A stretch of 64,000 nt of DNA from Streptococcus suis (GTDB taxonomy: Bacteria; Bacillota; Bacilli; Lactobacillales; Streptococcaceae). This document shows, one piece after another, positions 10,270-19,261 of this stretch. The position numbers and the translations under genes were made by a program. Numbering within the stretch: position 1 is the stretch's first letter; every line of letters starts with the position of its first letter. A model generated the notes under the pieces. It was not told where the DNA came from and did not search any database. It saw only the letters and a program-made list of their open reading frames with translations. The stretch lies in contig NZ_JAIMEP010000005.1 of assembly GCF_019794555.1 (NCBI RefSeq), forward strand, positions 1-64,000, written 5' to 3'.

Positions 10270-10856
10270 TTATCCTCCTTATTGTCATTTAGTTTATCTT
10301 TTATTACTTCATTGAACCGTTTCCTTATTTCCAGATGAGGCTTGGCTCAAGCCCAGGGCCACTTCTCAGAGTTCGTGTCAGCATCTCAGCGCAGTGGTTG
10401 ATTGCTCTAACAATCTGGGAGATTCTTAGAGGTAGGAAATAAAACAAACGAAGTTTGTGTCAAAATAGTCCAGTGGGGTGGATTAAAACTGTCAGGGAAA
10501 TGACTGTTTTAACCCGAGCTAAAAAAATAAAAGCGAGGCTTGTTTGGAAAACTGTTTCAGCTGGTCACCGTAAAATTAGAAGGTGACCATAGAAGCCCGA
10601 ACCTACATATTTGGAAGTGAGGAGGTACTCTTTTTGAACTGGTCAAGTTACTTCACACTCACTTTGCTGTACTCTAGTACTGCCAATAGTTCAATGCCTA
10701 GTGCTAAAAACAAACTAAACGATCAGAAATACCAAAAGGCTGGAAAATACTTCCCAACCGAATACTAGTCCTATTATTCTACGAACTCTTTTTCTATCAA
10801 TTCCTCTACCTAAGCACTTTGTAAATACAGTATTAGAGAATGGGAATTGTTGGCTA
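10270..10856. other. Gene-free 0.6-kb stretch with several hairpins
   Basis: No convincing gene lies between pth and ychF. The stretch contains ordered inverted repeats: ACAAAC/GTTTGT (10444-10458, 3-base loop), AAAACTGTCA/TGACTGTTTT (10485-10510, one mismatch) and GGTCACC/GGTGACC (10563-10588). Short ORFs on both strands are interrupted and lack plausible start context. The mixture looks like a decayed gene or a dispersed intergenic repeat. I do not recognise a named repeat family. Confidence 0.5.
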
Positions 10857-11972
10857 TCAGACATTAAAACGGAACTCCATGATGTCACCATCTTGAACGA
10901 CATATTCTTTTCCTTCTTCACGAAGACGTCCAGCTTCCTTTACAGCCTTTTCGCTACCATACTTGATTAAATCATCATAGGACATGGTTACTGCTCTGAT
11001 AAAGCCTTTTTCAAAGTCTGAGTGAATAATACCTGCAGCTTGAGGTGCTTTAATACCCCGTTTGAAAGTCCATGCACGTACTTCCTTCTCTCCTGCTGTA
11101 AAGTAAGTACCTAATCCAAGTAAGTGATAGGCTGCACGGGTTAATTTGTCCACGCCAGATTCTGTTAAACCAAGAGCTTCCAAAAACTCACCCTTGTCTT
11201 CATCGTCTAGTTCTGAAATTTCTTCTTCAGCACGCGCAGAAATCACCACCACTTCTGCATTTTCTGTCGCAGCAAAATCACGAATTTGTTGGACATATGC
11301 GATAGAGTCTGGATTAGCTACCGTATCCTCATCAACATTGGCTACGTAGAGTACTGGCTTAGTAGTCAAAAGGAACAACTGTTTCACAATCTTTTGTTCT
11401 TCATCAGTAAATGATACGGTGCGGGCAGATTTTCCATCTTCTAAAACTGGCTTAATTTTCTCAAGAACCGTAAATTCTGCTACAGAATCCTTGTCTTTTT
11501 GAGTACGGGCCATTTTTTCAACACGCGCATAACGCTTGTTGATGCTCTCTAGGTCCGCCAAAATCAATTCTAGGTTAATAGTATCAATATCTGCGATTGG
11601 ATCCACAAATGCATCTTCACGGCCTTGTTCACGCATAACATTTTCATCATCAAAAGCACGGACAACGTGAACGATGGCATCCACCTCACGGATATTGGCC
11701 AAGAATTTATTTCCAAGCCCTTCACCTTTTGAAGCACCTTTGACGATACCAGCAATATCGGTAAATTCAAAAGTAGTTGGCACTGTTTTTTTAGGGGTAA
11801 TGAGTTCGGTCAATTTTTGTAACCGCTCATCAGGTACTTCCACCATACCGACGTTCGGATCTATTGTTGCGAACGGGTAGTTTGCTGCTTCCGCTCCTGC
11901 CTTTGTAATTGCATTAAATAAGGTCGATTTACCTACGTTAGGTAAACCTACGATTCCTGCTGTTAAAGCCAT
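10857..11972 (-). CDS. ychF: Redox-regulated ATPase YchF (Obg family)
   Basis: A 371-residue P-loop protein of the Obg/YchF class, which prefers ATP over GTP and binds ribosomes; it has been linked to stress responses and translation. The G1 motif GLPNVGKST is at residues 9-17, the G3 segment reads [11 protein letters not shown], and the C-terminal TGS-like domain ends EFRFNV. The ychF-pth neighbourhood is usual in streptococci. A -10-like TATAAT lies at 12009-12014 just upstream on the minus strand. Confidence 0.97.
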   Translation of the reverse strand: MALTAGIVGLPNVGKSTLFNAITKAGAEAANYPFATIDPNVGMVEVPDERLQKLTELITPKKTVPTTFEFTDIAGIVKGASKGEGLGNKFLANIREVDAIVHVVRAFDDENVMREQGREDAFVDPIADIDTINLELILADLESINKRYARVEKMARTQKDKDSVAEFTVLEKIKPVLEDGKSARTVSFTDEEQKIVKQLFLLTTKPVLYVANVDEDTVANPDSIAYVQQIRDFAATENAEVVVISARAEEEISELDDEDKGEFLEALGLTESGVDKLTRAAYHLLGLGTYFTAGEKEVRAWTFKRGIKAPQAAGIIHSDFEKGFIRAVTMSYDDLIKYGSEKAVKEAGRLREEGKEYVVQDGDIMEFRFNV

Positions 11973-12031
11973 GTTTTTTACTCTCCAATTAAAAATTCAA
12001 TCATGACTATTATAGCAGAAAGTTTGAAAAA

Positions 12032-12053
12032 AAGCTTGCGAATCAACAAGCTT
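12032..12053 (-). terminator. Terminator of the small XRE gene
   Basis: AAGCTTG/CAAGCTT stem (7 bp, 8-base loop) followed on the minus strand by seven T residues. It lies just after the XRE regulator and before the ychF promoter region. Confidence 0.8.
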
Positions 12054-12057
12054 TGTA

Positions 12058-12414
12058 TCATCCAAAAATAGATGGCAAAATATGAGGTAGAAACCAAGAT
12101 AAATATCCCAAAATAGAGAGCACAATCCACCAATAGCCAGCAATAAATTGCCAAATATCCATTTTTTGCTCTGCTGTTTGATATGTTCCTGTTTCCTTGG
12201 TATTGTTCTCAGGTTCTTTTCCTAAAACCAGATAGTCTAGACTGACATCAAAAATTTCTGCCAGCTGGACCAGTTTATCAATATCTGGCGTTGCTTCACC
12301 ATTTTCCCATTTGGAAATAGCCTGACGGGAAATATAGAGTTTTTCTGCCAATCCATCTTGGGATAAATTCTTAGCTGTGCGTAAAGCTCGAATTTGTTGG
12401 GCTAATTGAGTCAT
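12058..12414 (-). CDS. XRE-family regulator with C-terminal membrane tail
   Basis: A 118-residue protein. Residues 1-65 form a helix-turn-helix of the Cro/C1 type (LSQDGLAEKLYISRQAISKW), and a hydrophobic Trp-rich tail at about 86-118 could be membrane-inserted. The ATG at 12414 is chosen because a GGGGGA ribosome site precedes it; an upstream in-frame start would add 31 residues unlike the family. Membrane-tethered XRE regulators are common in Firmicutes; target genes are not evident. It has its own terminator and so may be a separate unit from ychF. Confidence 0.85.
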   Translation of the reverse strand: MTQLAQQIRALRTAKNLSQDGLAEKLYISRQAISKWENGEATPDIDKLVQLAEIFDVSLDYLVLGKEPENNTKETGTYQTAEQKMDIWQFIAGYWWIVLSILGYLSWFLPHILPSIFG

Positions 12415-12515
12415 GATAGATTCCCCCTGATTTCTAAGATTAGTATAACTTAGACATGAGTCGCTGACTAGCAACACTTCAGAAATTTTCGCAACCAATG
12501 GTTGCAAGTTGTCAA

Positions 12516-12719
12516 CTAGCCTTCGCTTGGCAGAACTTTCTTCATTTTTTTCTCAAAATCATGCCGGCTCATCATCACTACATGGTCACAGTTGCTACAG
12601 CGGATTTTGATATCCGCTCCTAGACGGATTACTTCCCACTTATTGGCCTTCTTGCCGGTCGATTTGATGACACAGGCATGAGGCTTTTTCATTTCGACAA
12701 AGGATCCTAATTGATACAT
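12516..12719 (-). CDS. DUF951-family small protein
   Basis: A 67-residue protein with the DUF951 pattern: an opening G-S-F-V-E-M-K-K-P-H motif, a central W-E-V-I-R-L-G-A-D segment and a C-S-N-C pair. The paired Cys suggests a small beta-barrel or metal-binding fold, but no function is established to my knowledge. AAGGAGG sits just before the ATG and overlaps the end of the upstream lipid kinase gene, so the two are cotranscribed. The gene is conserved near dnaN in streptococci. Confidence 0.85.
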   Translation of the reverse strand: MYQLGSFVEMKKPHACVIKSTGKKANKWEVIRLGADIKIRCSNCDHVVMMSRHDFEKKMKKVLPSEG

Positions 12720-12728
12720 ACTTCCTCC

Positions 12729-13610
12729 TTAAAGATACATACTTCTTTCTTGATAGATTAAACTTACTTCGTTTGCTGTAGTAATCTCTCCATCCATCTG
12801 TAATAATAGTTTTTCATTTGATTTAAGTACTACGTGTAAACCTGTTAGATGACGAATAGTTGGTGATAATTCATGCTTTTTCAAAACCATAGATAACAAT
12901 GACTGAAGTCGTTGAAAAAACGAACTATTCTCAAAGTAAACAAGATCAATTTCTTTCTTTTTAGCACTTGCTGTTGGCCAAATCATAATTCCACCACCAA
13001 AATAACTACTGTTGGCTATCGAAAGAAAAAAGAGATTGTCTAATGGATAGGATTTTCCGTCAAGAATCACTTCTATATTAATGGATTGCTTTGAAAATAG
13101 GGTTTTGATACCAAAAAATAAGTAAGTTAATTTGCCTAATTTTATTTTATTTAACATTCTTTTTAAAGCTGAATCTGTAGAACTATTGATTACTTGTGCT
13201 GCAAAACCAATATCCATGCTATTCATAACTGTTCCAAAAGAACTCTGTAAAACATATATGCTTTGTCTTTTTCCCTCTAGGATTGAGTCTATAACTGTAG
13301 ATAAATTTTTGATATTCATAGCTTTTGCAAAATCATTCCCAGATCCGGTCGGAAAGTAAGCAAAAGGTAATTCTGCAGGCCAAAAAGTAAGAGCCTTTGA
13401 TAAAGTACCATCTCCACCAATGATGATAAAATGATCTTTTCTGTACGAAAATTCTCTTAAAATGGCCTCTATTTGATTTTTTTCGTCCCCTGGCTCTACA
13501 GTCATAAACTCTTTTATTGTAAATTGCGGATAATTATCCTTAATGCTTGATACGATGCTATTGGCAGCATGGCTACCTGCATTCGGATTTGCTAAGATAT
13601 ATAAAGTCAT
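12729..13610 (-). CDS. Diacylglycerol/lipid kinase family protein
   Basis: A 293-residue protein of the DAGK catalytic (YegS/DagK) family, which phosphorylates lipid substrates such as diacylglycerol. It opens with the N-P-N-A-G-S motif and has the nucleotide-binding GGDGTLSKA motif near residues 66-74 and the P-T-G-S-G-N-D-F segment near 89-96. Length fits soluble Gram-positive family members. It is followed 9 bases later by the DUF951 gene. The lipid substrate cannot be told from the sequence; recycling of diacylglycerol from lipoteichoic acid synthesis is the usual inference. Confidence 0.88.
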   Translation of the reverse strand: MTLYILANPNAGSHAANSIVSSIKDNYPQFTIKEFMTVEPGDEKNQIEAILREFSYRKDHFIIIGGDGTLSKALTFWPAELPFAYFPTGSGNDFAKAMNIKNLSTVIDSILEGKRQSIYVLQSSFGTVMNSMDIGFAAQVINSSTDSALKRMLNKIKLGKLTYLFFGIKTLFSKQSINIEVILDGKSYPLDNLFFLSIANSSYFGGGIMIWPTASAKKKEIDLVYFENSSFFQRLQSLLSMVLKKHELSPTIRHLTGLHVVLKSNEKLLLQMDGEITTANEVSLIYQERSMYL

Positions 13611-13666
13611 CTATTTCCCGTCACTAGTCACATTCATTATTACAGAGTATTATTTTTTTAGTATAA

Positions 13667-13691
13667 CATAAAAACGGCCTGTTTGGCCGTT
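13667..13691 (-). terminator. dnaN terminator
   Basis: AACGGCC/GGCCGTT stem (13673-13691, 5-base loop) followed on the minus strand by TTTTTATG. It lies 11 bases beyond the dnaN stop codon. Confidence 0.88.
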
Positions 13692-13701
13692 CTTGTTCAT
13701 A

Positions 13702-14838
13702 TTAGTTTGTGCGAACTGGGGTTATCAATTGAATAAAGTCTTCACCATCATTATTTGGCACCAAGGTAAATGGTCGAACTGAAGAAATGAAGCTAATTTT
13801 CACTTGTTCACTAGTTGTAGCTTTCAAAGCTTCAATCAAATAAGTTGGGTTAAAGCTGATTACTAAGTCCTCACCTAATACTTCGACAGTGTCTAATTCC
13901 TCATTCACCCGTCCAACTTCTGGCGAATTTACGTGGGCAGAAACTATGCTATTGGTAATCTCTAGTTTTACAGTACCATTTTGAGTAGCATTTGACAGTA
14001 AGCGTGCGCGTTCCATAGAGTGGCGTAAGGAAGCAGTATTAAAAACAACTGTTGTTTTATATTCTACTGGAATCAAACGATCAGTATCTGGATATGTTCC
14101 TTCTAATAGCCGAGTATAGAAGCTAATTGACTCACTTCTAAATAAAATTTGATTATTGGAGAAGAATACTTCTACTGTCTCAATATCATCTGTAAATACA
14201 GCTGTAAATTCACGAAGGGATCGACTTGGGATTACAACATCAAAGTCATCTCCTGATGTGTCTAATTCTAGTTTACGTTGACTCATTCGGTGCGAGTCTG
14301 TTGCTACTGTTTTTAGATTCTTATGTTCTGTCAGAACAAAGTGAACACCTGTCAAAATTGGACGACTTTCCTGGGTAGATGCCGCAAAGGCTGTTTCATT
14401 GATGGTTTGTCTAAGTGTACTTGTTTCTAATATCAGAGGTTTTGAGGTAGGAACTTCCTGTAAACGAGGATATTGCTCAGAATCTTTCCCTTTTAAGGTA
14501 ATTTCAGATTTTCCACTGGTTAAAACAATCTGCTTTTGTTCAATCTCAGCGAAATCTAATACTAGATCCGGCATGCTAGAAACAACATTGATGAAGAATC
14601 CAGCTTCTAAAAGAATAGAACCTGGTGAAGAGATTAATAAACCAGCATTTTCATCCTGAGTTGAAATATAGTGTTCAATTGAAATTTGTCCATTTGAACC
14701 TGTTAAAGTAATTCCTTCACTTGTTACTGAAATTTTAACAGTTGAAAGAATTGGAATAGCATTCTTACTACTAATAGCTCTTTTAGTAACATTCAATGCT
14801 TGTAAAAAAATAGTTTTATTTATTGAAAATTGAATCAT
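13702..14838 (-). CDS. dnaN: DNA polymerase III beta clamp
   Basis: The sliding clamp tethers polymerase III to DNA. The 378-residue protein has the expected three-domain clamp architecture and ends in the usual P-V-R-T tail. It follows dnaA in the universal dnaA-dnaN order, separated by 154 bases that hold three perfect DnaA boxes, so its transcription may respond to DnaA. GGAG lies before the ATG. A hairpin terminator follows. Confidence 0.98.
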   Translation of the reverse strand: MIQFSINKTIFLQALNVTKRAISSKNAIPILSTVKISVTSEGITLTGSNGQISIEHYISTQDENAGLLISSPGSILLEAGFFINVVSSMPDLVLDFAEIEQKQIVLTSGKSEITLKGKDSEQYPRLQEVPTSKPLILETSTLRQTINETAFAASTQESRPILTGVHFVLTEHKNLKTVATDSHRMSQRKLELDTSGDDFDVVIPSRSLREFTAVFTDDIETVEVFFSNNQILFRSESISFYTRLLEGTYPDTDRLIPVEYKTTVVFNTASLRHSMERARLLSNATQNGTVKLEITNSIVSAHVNSPEVGRVNEELDTVEVLGEDLVISFNPTYLIEALKATTSEQVKISFISSVRPFTLVPNNDGEDFIQLITPVRTN

Positions 14839-14890
14839 GGATTCTCCTTTATTTAGTATCTATAAGGTTAATAGTAATAGTAGGTTCTGT

Positions 14891-14992
14891 GAAAAGTGTG
14901 GATAACTTAAAAAACTATAGATAAATCAAGGATTTCTACTTGTTCACAAAATGTGGATAACTTGGCAGTTTTTGATAGAAGTTATCCACAAC
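14891..14992. other. DnaA-box cluster between dnaA and dnaN
   Basis: Three perfect 9-mer DnaA boxes: TGTGGATAA at 14897-14905 and 14952-14960, and TTATCCACA at 14982-14990. Dual-sided box clusters around dnaA are the hallmark of bipartite Firmicute origins. This cluster may also regulate dnaN. Confidence 0.88.
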
Positions 14993-16357
14993 TTAGCGGA
15001 TTTTATTTTTTATAGCAGTTATCTCTATTTCTAAATTATCGTCATCTAACAAGAGAGATTTAATTTTATTGTAGGCATGCATGACAGTTGTATGGTCTCT
15101 ATTACCAAATTCTTTTCCTATTTTTGGAAGAGAGTTATCGGTCAATTCTCTTGCTAGATACATAGCCACCTGGCGCGCGTGAACAATATGTTGCACTCGT
15201 TTAGAGCCCTTCAATTCTTTTACACTAACACCGTAAAAATTGCTTACCTCATTTTGAATTTTTTCAATTGGTATGACTAGGTTTTGAGGACTTGTTTGTT
15301 TTCTAGAACGAATAGCCTCTGCTGCAACTTCAACGGTAATTTCAGAAAGATTTCGCATGGAGGCCAAAAGATTAATATCTTTCAATGCTCCTTCTAAATC
15401 ACGAACGTTGGAATCAAATTGTCCTGCTAGATAAGAGAGTGTCTCATTGGTAAATGTATAGGGCGATTCATCACATTTATTTCGTAGAATCGCAATTCGG
15501 GTTTCGTAATCTGGCGGAGTTATTTCACTTGTTAATCCCCATTTAAAACGTGTTACCAAGCGCTCTTCAATGTTATCTAAGAAATCAGGGTTTCTGTCAC
15601 TTGTCAATACAATTTGTTTATCTTGGGTGTGGAGTGCATTAAATGTATTGAAAAACTCTTCTTGCGTGGAGGCTTTATTTTTCAATGATTGAATGTCATC
15701 AATGAGTAGCAAATCTAGATTCCGATAGGTCTTTTTAAAACTATCCATATCGTTTAATTGCAGATGTTTTAAAAAGTCATTGATAAAGGTTTCTGAAGAG
15801 ACGTACTTAATTCGCGCGTGAGGATTATCACTTAATACCTTATTTCCAATTGCATTCAAAATATGAGTCTTACCGAGTCCTGGGCCTCCAAAAATAAATA
15901 ATGGATTGTACAAGCCTCCCAGATTATCAGAGACAGCCAGTGCGGCTGCTTTTGCCCATTGATTATTGTCCCCTTGCACAAAGTTTTCAAATGTATATTG
16001 AGGTTTAATATCAGGATGAACAGCAGGAAGAATTTCAGCAGGTGCAGCCTCAGCTATGCTATTTTCTATTGGTGGTATTGCCCCACTCTGAGGAGTATAT
16101 TGTGTAGTTTCTTCAGTAAACTGGTACTGAATCGTAATAGGTTCACCGTATACTTCAAAACTTGCAGCTACCATTAATTCTTCAAAATTCTTTTCCCAAA
16201 ATTCTTTTTTGAAATCACGATTCAGAAATATTTTGGCAGTCTGATGTTGAATAGTCAGTAGTTTTGCATCAGCAACGTAAAAGTCATATACAGACGGTTT
16301 AAAATTCGATTGCACCAATTCTAAAAAACGATGCCAAAAACGTTGTTCTTGATTCAT
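14993..16357 (-). CDS. dnaA: Chromosomal replication initiator DnaA
   Basis: DnaA binds DnaA boxes and melts oriC. The 454-residue protein has an N-terminal helicase-loading domain, a Pro/Ala-rich linker (about 85-120), an AAA+ domain with Walker A GGPGLGKT (157-164) and the L-L-L-I-D-D-I-Q Walker B, and a C-terminal helix-turn-helix with the [11 protein letters not shown] box-recognition signature. The ribosome site GGAGGAGG precedes the ATG. It is flanked by DnaA-box clusters on both sides. Confidence 0.99.
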   Translation of the reverse strand: MNQEQRFWHRFLELVQSNFKPSVYDFYVADAKLLTIQHQTAKIFLNRDFKKEFWEKNFEELMVAASFEVYGEPITIQYQFTEETTQYTPQSGAIPPIENSIAEAAPAEILPAVHPDIKPQYTFENFVQGDNNQWAKAAALAVSDNLGGLYNPLFIFGGPGLGKTHILNAIGNKVLSDNPHARIKYVSSETFINDFLKHLQLNDMDSFKKTYRNLDLLLIDDIQSLKNKASTQEEFFNTFNALHTQDKQIVLTSDRNPDFLDNIEERLVTRFKWGLTSEITPPDYETRIAILRNKCDESPYTFTNETLSYLAGQFDSNVRDLEGALKDINLLASMRNLSEITVEVAAEAIRSRKQTSPQNLVIPIEKIQNEVSNFYGVSVKELKGSKRVQHIVHARQVAMYLARELTDNSLPKIGKEFGNRDHTTVMHAYNKIKSLLLDDDNLEIEITAIKNKIR

Positions 16358-16380
16358 AACCTCCTCCCTTCTTTTTGTTA

Positions 16381-16560
16381 TCGTCCTAATAGTTTACCAT
16401 AAAAAAGAAAAGTTTTCCACAGGTGTTTTAAAAAATCCACACTGTTTATAAAAGTTATCCACAATATGTGAATAAATCAAATAAACAGTCTATACGAGTG
16501 AATTTCTTAAACATTTTCTTGTGGAAAACCTTGTATATAGAATAAAAATATGAACAATGC
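16381..16560. other. oriC: Replication origin oriC
   Basis: The 200-base region between dnaA and parB carries a perfect DnaA box TTATCCACA (16455-16463) and three 8/9 boxes (16413-16421, 16467-16475, 16520-16528). A 7/9 box lies at 16433-16441. An AT-rich stretch at about 16529-16560 is a candidate unwinding element. Combined with the dnaN-side cluster this gives a normal bipartite origin. Confidence 0.9.
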
Positions 16561-17318
16561 TATTTCAGACTGTTGATAATTCTTTCAAATTCTTCGATGT
16601 TTTGAAATTGAATAGTTAGTTGTCCCGATCCATTTTTCTTTTGTTGGATTGTTACCTTGGTTCCAAGTAGTTTTGCTAATTTCTCTTCTTCTTCTGCAAC
16701 AAATTGGTCGGATTTTCTAATTGTTTTTTTCTTTTTAGAGGATAGTATTGTTTCTAACTGTCGTACGCTGATATCCTTTTCTTGGATTTTTTGAACCCAT
16801 TCTGCTTGTTGTTTCTCTGATAGCGCTACTAGCTGTCTAGCATGCCCTTGTGTGATTTTTCCTGTTTCTACTGCTTGCCTCGTAGATTCGGATAAATGGA
16901 GTAAACGAAGAAGATTAGTGATATATGGTCGTGATTTTCCCATGATTTGGGCAATCTCATCATGTGTTAAGCCTTTTTCTATCAACTTTTCGTAGGAATG
17001 AGCCTCTTCAATAGGATTGAGGTCAGAGCGTTGTAAGTTTTCTATGATAGCTTGGTAGAGTAAATCATCATCAGATAGATGCTTGATGACTGCTGGAATC
17101 TCTGTTAATCCCGCTAGTTGACTAGCTCTTAATCGTCTTTCACCAGCAAGTAACTCAAAACCAATCAGCGGTGATCTGCGAACAATAATGGGTTGAATGA
17201 CGCCATTTTCTTTGATAGATTGAGCTAATTCCAATAATTTTTCTTCATCAAAATGCAATCTTGGTTGATAGGGATTGGCCTGAATGTCTTTTATTTTGAG
17301 ATAGTGTAGTTCTTCCAT
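16560..17318 (-). CDS. parB: Chromosome partitioning protein ParB
   Basis: ParB loads at parS sites, spreads as a CTP-dependent clamp and recruits SMC to the origin. The 252-residue protein has the N-terminal CTPase domain with the GERRLRA motif (59-65), a central helix-turn-helix (L-T-H-D-E-I-A-Q-I-M-G-K-S-R) and a C-terminal dimerisation segment. No parA lies next to it, as is normal for streptococci. Three parS-like sites lie in this window. There is no Shine-Dalgarno sequence. An extended -10 (TG-T-TAGAAT, 17325-17333) sits only 6 bases before the ATG, so the mRNA may be leaderless. Confidence 0.96.
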   Translation of the reverse strand: MEELHYLKIKDIQANPYQPRLHFDEEKLLELAQSIKENGVIQPIIVRRSPLIGFELLAGERRLRASQLAGLTEIPAVIKHLSDDDLLYQAIIENLQRSDLNPIEEAHSYEKLIEKGLTHDEIAQIMGKSRPYITNLLRLLHLSESTRQAVETGKITQGHARQLVALSEKQQAEWVQKIQEKDISVRQLETILSSKKKKTIRKSDQFVAEEEEKLAKLLGTKVTIQQKKNGSGQLTIQFQNIEEFERIINSLK

Positions 17319-17324
17319 ACGGTT

Positions 17325-17333
17325 ATTCTAACA
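17325..17333 (-). promoter_or_regulatory. Extended -10 promoter at the parB start codon
   Basis: TG-T-TAGAAT on the minus strand ends 6 bases before the parB ATG (17316-17318). Start of transcription would fall at or next to the A of ATG. The htrA hairpin lies just upstream, supporting a separate parB promoter. No -35 box at proper spacing is obvious, as is usual for extended -10 promoters. Confidence 0.55.
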
Positions 17334-17338
17334 AAAAT

Positions 17339-17370
17339 AAATAGACTTTACAATTGTGTAAAGTCTATTT
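17339..17370 (-). terminator. htrA terminator
   Basis: A perfect 14-bp stem (AAATAGACTTTACA against TGTAAAGTCTATTT, 4-base loop) lies between htrA and parB and is symmetric, so it could work in both directions. A T-run continues on the minus strand. Confidence 0.85.
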
Positions 17371-17380
17371 AAACATTATC

Positions 17381-18562
17381 TTATGACAAATCATCCGTTG
17401 AATGTGTCAACTTAATGTCAACGGTCATTTTCTTATTATTTCTATAATAGGTAACAGTTATGGTGTCGCCAATTTGATGCTTGTAAAGTTCACTTTGTAA
17501 ATCACTCTTATTTTCAATGGTTTCACCATCGATTTCGACAATGACATCATATGGTTCAAATTTTCCATCAGCTGGCAAACCTGATTGAGTAGATACAATT
17601 AGTACTCCAGATGTTAAGTCTGTATTTGCTAACCCTGCTTTTTCTAATTGACTAGTAGATAGGTCTGTTAGATTGACCATTTGTACACCAAGAGCTGGAC
17701 GAGTAACTTTACCATTTGTTTCTAATTGATTAATAATCTGTACAGCATCATTTGATGGAATTGCAAAGCCCATTCCTTCTACTGCAACTCCTGAACTGCT
17801 GACAGAACTAGAGGTTATTTTACTTGAGTTGATACCAATAACTTGTCCTTGAATATTGATAAGTGGTCCACCTGAGTTACCTGGGTTAATGGCTGTATCA
17901 GTCTGGATAGCATTTGTTGAGATTGTTTGGCCATTTTCTGTTTGTGAAGTTACTGTACGACTGAGACTAGAAATAATCCCCTGAGTTACTGTATTTGCAT
18001 AGACACTTCCTAATGGGCTACCAATTGCAATCGCAGTTTCTCCAACTTTAATTGTGTCTGAATTAGCAAATTCAGCAACAGTGGTCACTTTATCTGCAGC
18101 AATTTTGATAACAGCAATGTCTGAATAAGTATCTGCACCTACGAGTTCTCCGCTAAGCTTTTCTCCAGAAGCCAAAAGTATATCGATTTTTTCAGCACCT
18201 GAAATTACGTGGTTGTTTGTAACAATATATGCTGTATCACCATCTTTTTTATAAATAACACCTGAACCTTCTCCAGCAACGGCTAGCTCATCTGAACTTT
18301 CAATGTTGCCAAAAATAGAACTGAGGCTATTTGATGATTGAGTTTGATAATTGATAACGGAGACAACAGCATCTTGAACTTTTTCCACAGCTTGAGTGGT
18401 GGAGGTATCGTTGCTATATTGAACATTGCTCACACTGGTTGTCTTTGCTTGATTTGAAGTAGAATTTCCTTGAGTCAGAGTTGATGAAGCAAAGTAATAC
18501 CCACCAATTCCTCCTAAAAATCCAACAACAAACAAAATAACAAATTTCAATAATTTTTTCAT
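17381..18562 (-). CDS. htrA: Surface serine protease/chaperone HtrA
   Basis: HtrA (DegP family) degrades or refolds misfolded exported proteins at the cell surface. The 393 residues have an N-terminal membrane anchor (about 5-25), a Ser/Thr-rich linker, a trypsin-like domain with catalytic His118, Asp148 and Ser230 (GNSGGPL), and one PDZ domain. In streptococci it is single-copy, sits next to the origin and is often under CiaR control. The promoter TTGATT-16-TATAAT (18640-18645, 18618-18623) overlaps a weak DnaA box. Confidence 0.97.
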   Translation of the reverse strand: MKKLLKFVILFVVGFLGGIGGYYFASSTLTQGNSTSNQAKTTSVSNVQYSNDTSTTQAVEKVQDAVVSVINYQTQSSNSLSSIFGNIESSDELAVAGEGSGVIYKKDGDTAYIVTNNHVISGAEKIDILLASGEKLSGELVGADTYSDIAVIKIAADKVTTVAEFANSDTIKVGETAIAIGSPLGSVYANTVTQGIISSLSRTVTSQTENGQTISTNAIQTDTAINPGNSGGPLINIQGQVIGINSSKITSSSVSSSGVAVEGMGFAIPSNDAVQIINQLETNGKVTRPALGVQMVNLTDLSTSQLEKAGLANTDLTSGVLIVSTQSGLPADGKFEPYDVIVEIDGETIENKSDLQSELYKHQIGDTITVTYYRNNKKMTVDIKLTHSTDDLS

Positions 18563-18617
18563 TAAAGGATTCCTCCTAGTTTCCCAATTTCGCTTTAAGA
18601 TTACAATTACTTTCTTA

Positions 18618-18740
18618 ATTATAACTTAAAGTTTTCAAAAATCAATCCACAAGCTGTGGATAACTTTTACTAGTATGTGAATAACTACTGATTTATAGAG
18701 AATTTTTTATAATCAACTACTGAGAATACCCTGTGGATAT
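18618..18740. promoter_or_regulatory. htrA/rlmH divergent promoter region with DnaA boxes
   Basis: DnaA boxes are seen at 18655-18663 (perfect TGTGGATAA), 18676-18684 and 18732-18740 (8/9 each), with a 7/9 box at 18643-18651 overlapping the htrA -35. They lie between the htrA and rlmH promoters about 2.1 kb from oriC. They may regulate these genes or titrate DnaA. Confidence 0.7.
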
Positions 18741-18748
18741 GTTACAAT
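18740..18748 (+). promoter_or_regulatory. Extended -10 promoter at the rlmH start codon
   Basis: TG-T-TACAAT ends 6 bases before the rlmH ATG (18755). No Shine-Dalgarno sequence lies between. A second TATAAT at 18708-18713 could give a leader of about 40 bases, which also lacks a ribosome site. Confidence 0.55.
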
Positions 18749-18754
18749 ATTTTT

Positions 18755-19234
18755 ATGAAAATAAAATTGATAACCGTTGGTAAACTGAAAGAAAAATATT
18801 TAAAAGATGGTATAAGCGAATATGCAAAGAGGTTGGGAAGATTTGCGAAGCTTGAATTCATAGAACTACAAGATGAAAAAACACCAGACAATGCTAGTCA
18901 GGCAGAGAATGAACAAATTCTGAAAAAAGAGTCTGATCGCATTATGTCAAAAATCTCTGATCGAGAATTTGTCATTGTATTGGCTATTGAAGGAACCCAA
19001 TTCCCTTCAGAGGAATTTAGTAAAAAATTAGATACTATTACAACTAGTGGCTATTCAGATATTACATTTGTTATTGGTGGAAGTTTGGGATTAGATTCTG
19101 TTGTTAAGAATAGGGCAAATTTATTGATGAGTTTTGGAAAATTGACCCTTCCACACCAATTAATGCGATTAGTATTGATAGAGCAAATTTATAGGGCTTT
19201 TATGATTCAGCAGGGAAGTCCTTACCATAAATAG
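18755..19234 (+). CDS. rlmH: 23S rRNA m3-pseudouridine-1915 methyltransferase RlmH
   Basis: RlmH is a SPOUT-class enzyme that methylates pseudouridine 1915 in helix 69 of 23S rRNA on the 70S ribosome. The 159 residues open [15 protein letters not shown] and end with the conserved [10 protein letters not shown]...QGSPYHK tail that forms the trefoil-knot cofactor site; length is exactly typical. The start is fixed by this conserved N-terminus even though no ribosome site exists. It lies divergent from htrA, as in other streptococci. Confidence 0.97.
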   Translation: MKIKLITVGKLKEKYLKDGISEYAKRLGRFAKLEFIELQDEKTPDNASQAENEQILKKESDRIMSKISDREFVIVLAIEGTQFPSEEFSKKLDTITTSGYSDITFVIGGSLGLDSVVKNRANLLMSFGKLTLPHQLMRLVLIEQIYRAFMIQQGSPYHK

Positions 19235-19248
19235 TTTCATGTGAAACA
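19233..19248. promoter_or_regulatory. parS-like site
   Basis: AGTTTCATGTGAAACA matches the parS consensus at 14 of 16 positions and keeps both GTTTCA/TGAAAC arms. It sits at the end of rlmH, about 2.8 kb from oriC on the parB side. The C-to-T change in the centre is the main weakness. Confidence 0.68.
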
Positions 19249-19261
19249 TAGGAGAGAAAGA

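Noticed and set aside
10715-10864. Short minus-strand ORF downstream of ychF
   Set aside because: About 49 codons, start overlaps the end of ychF, no recognisable family; may be decayed sequence.
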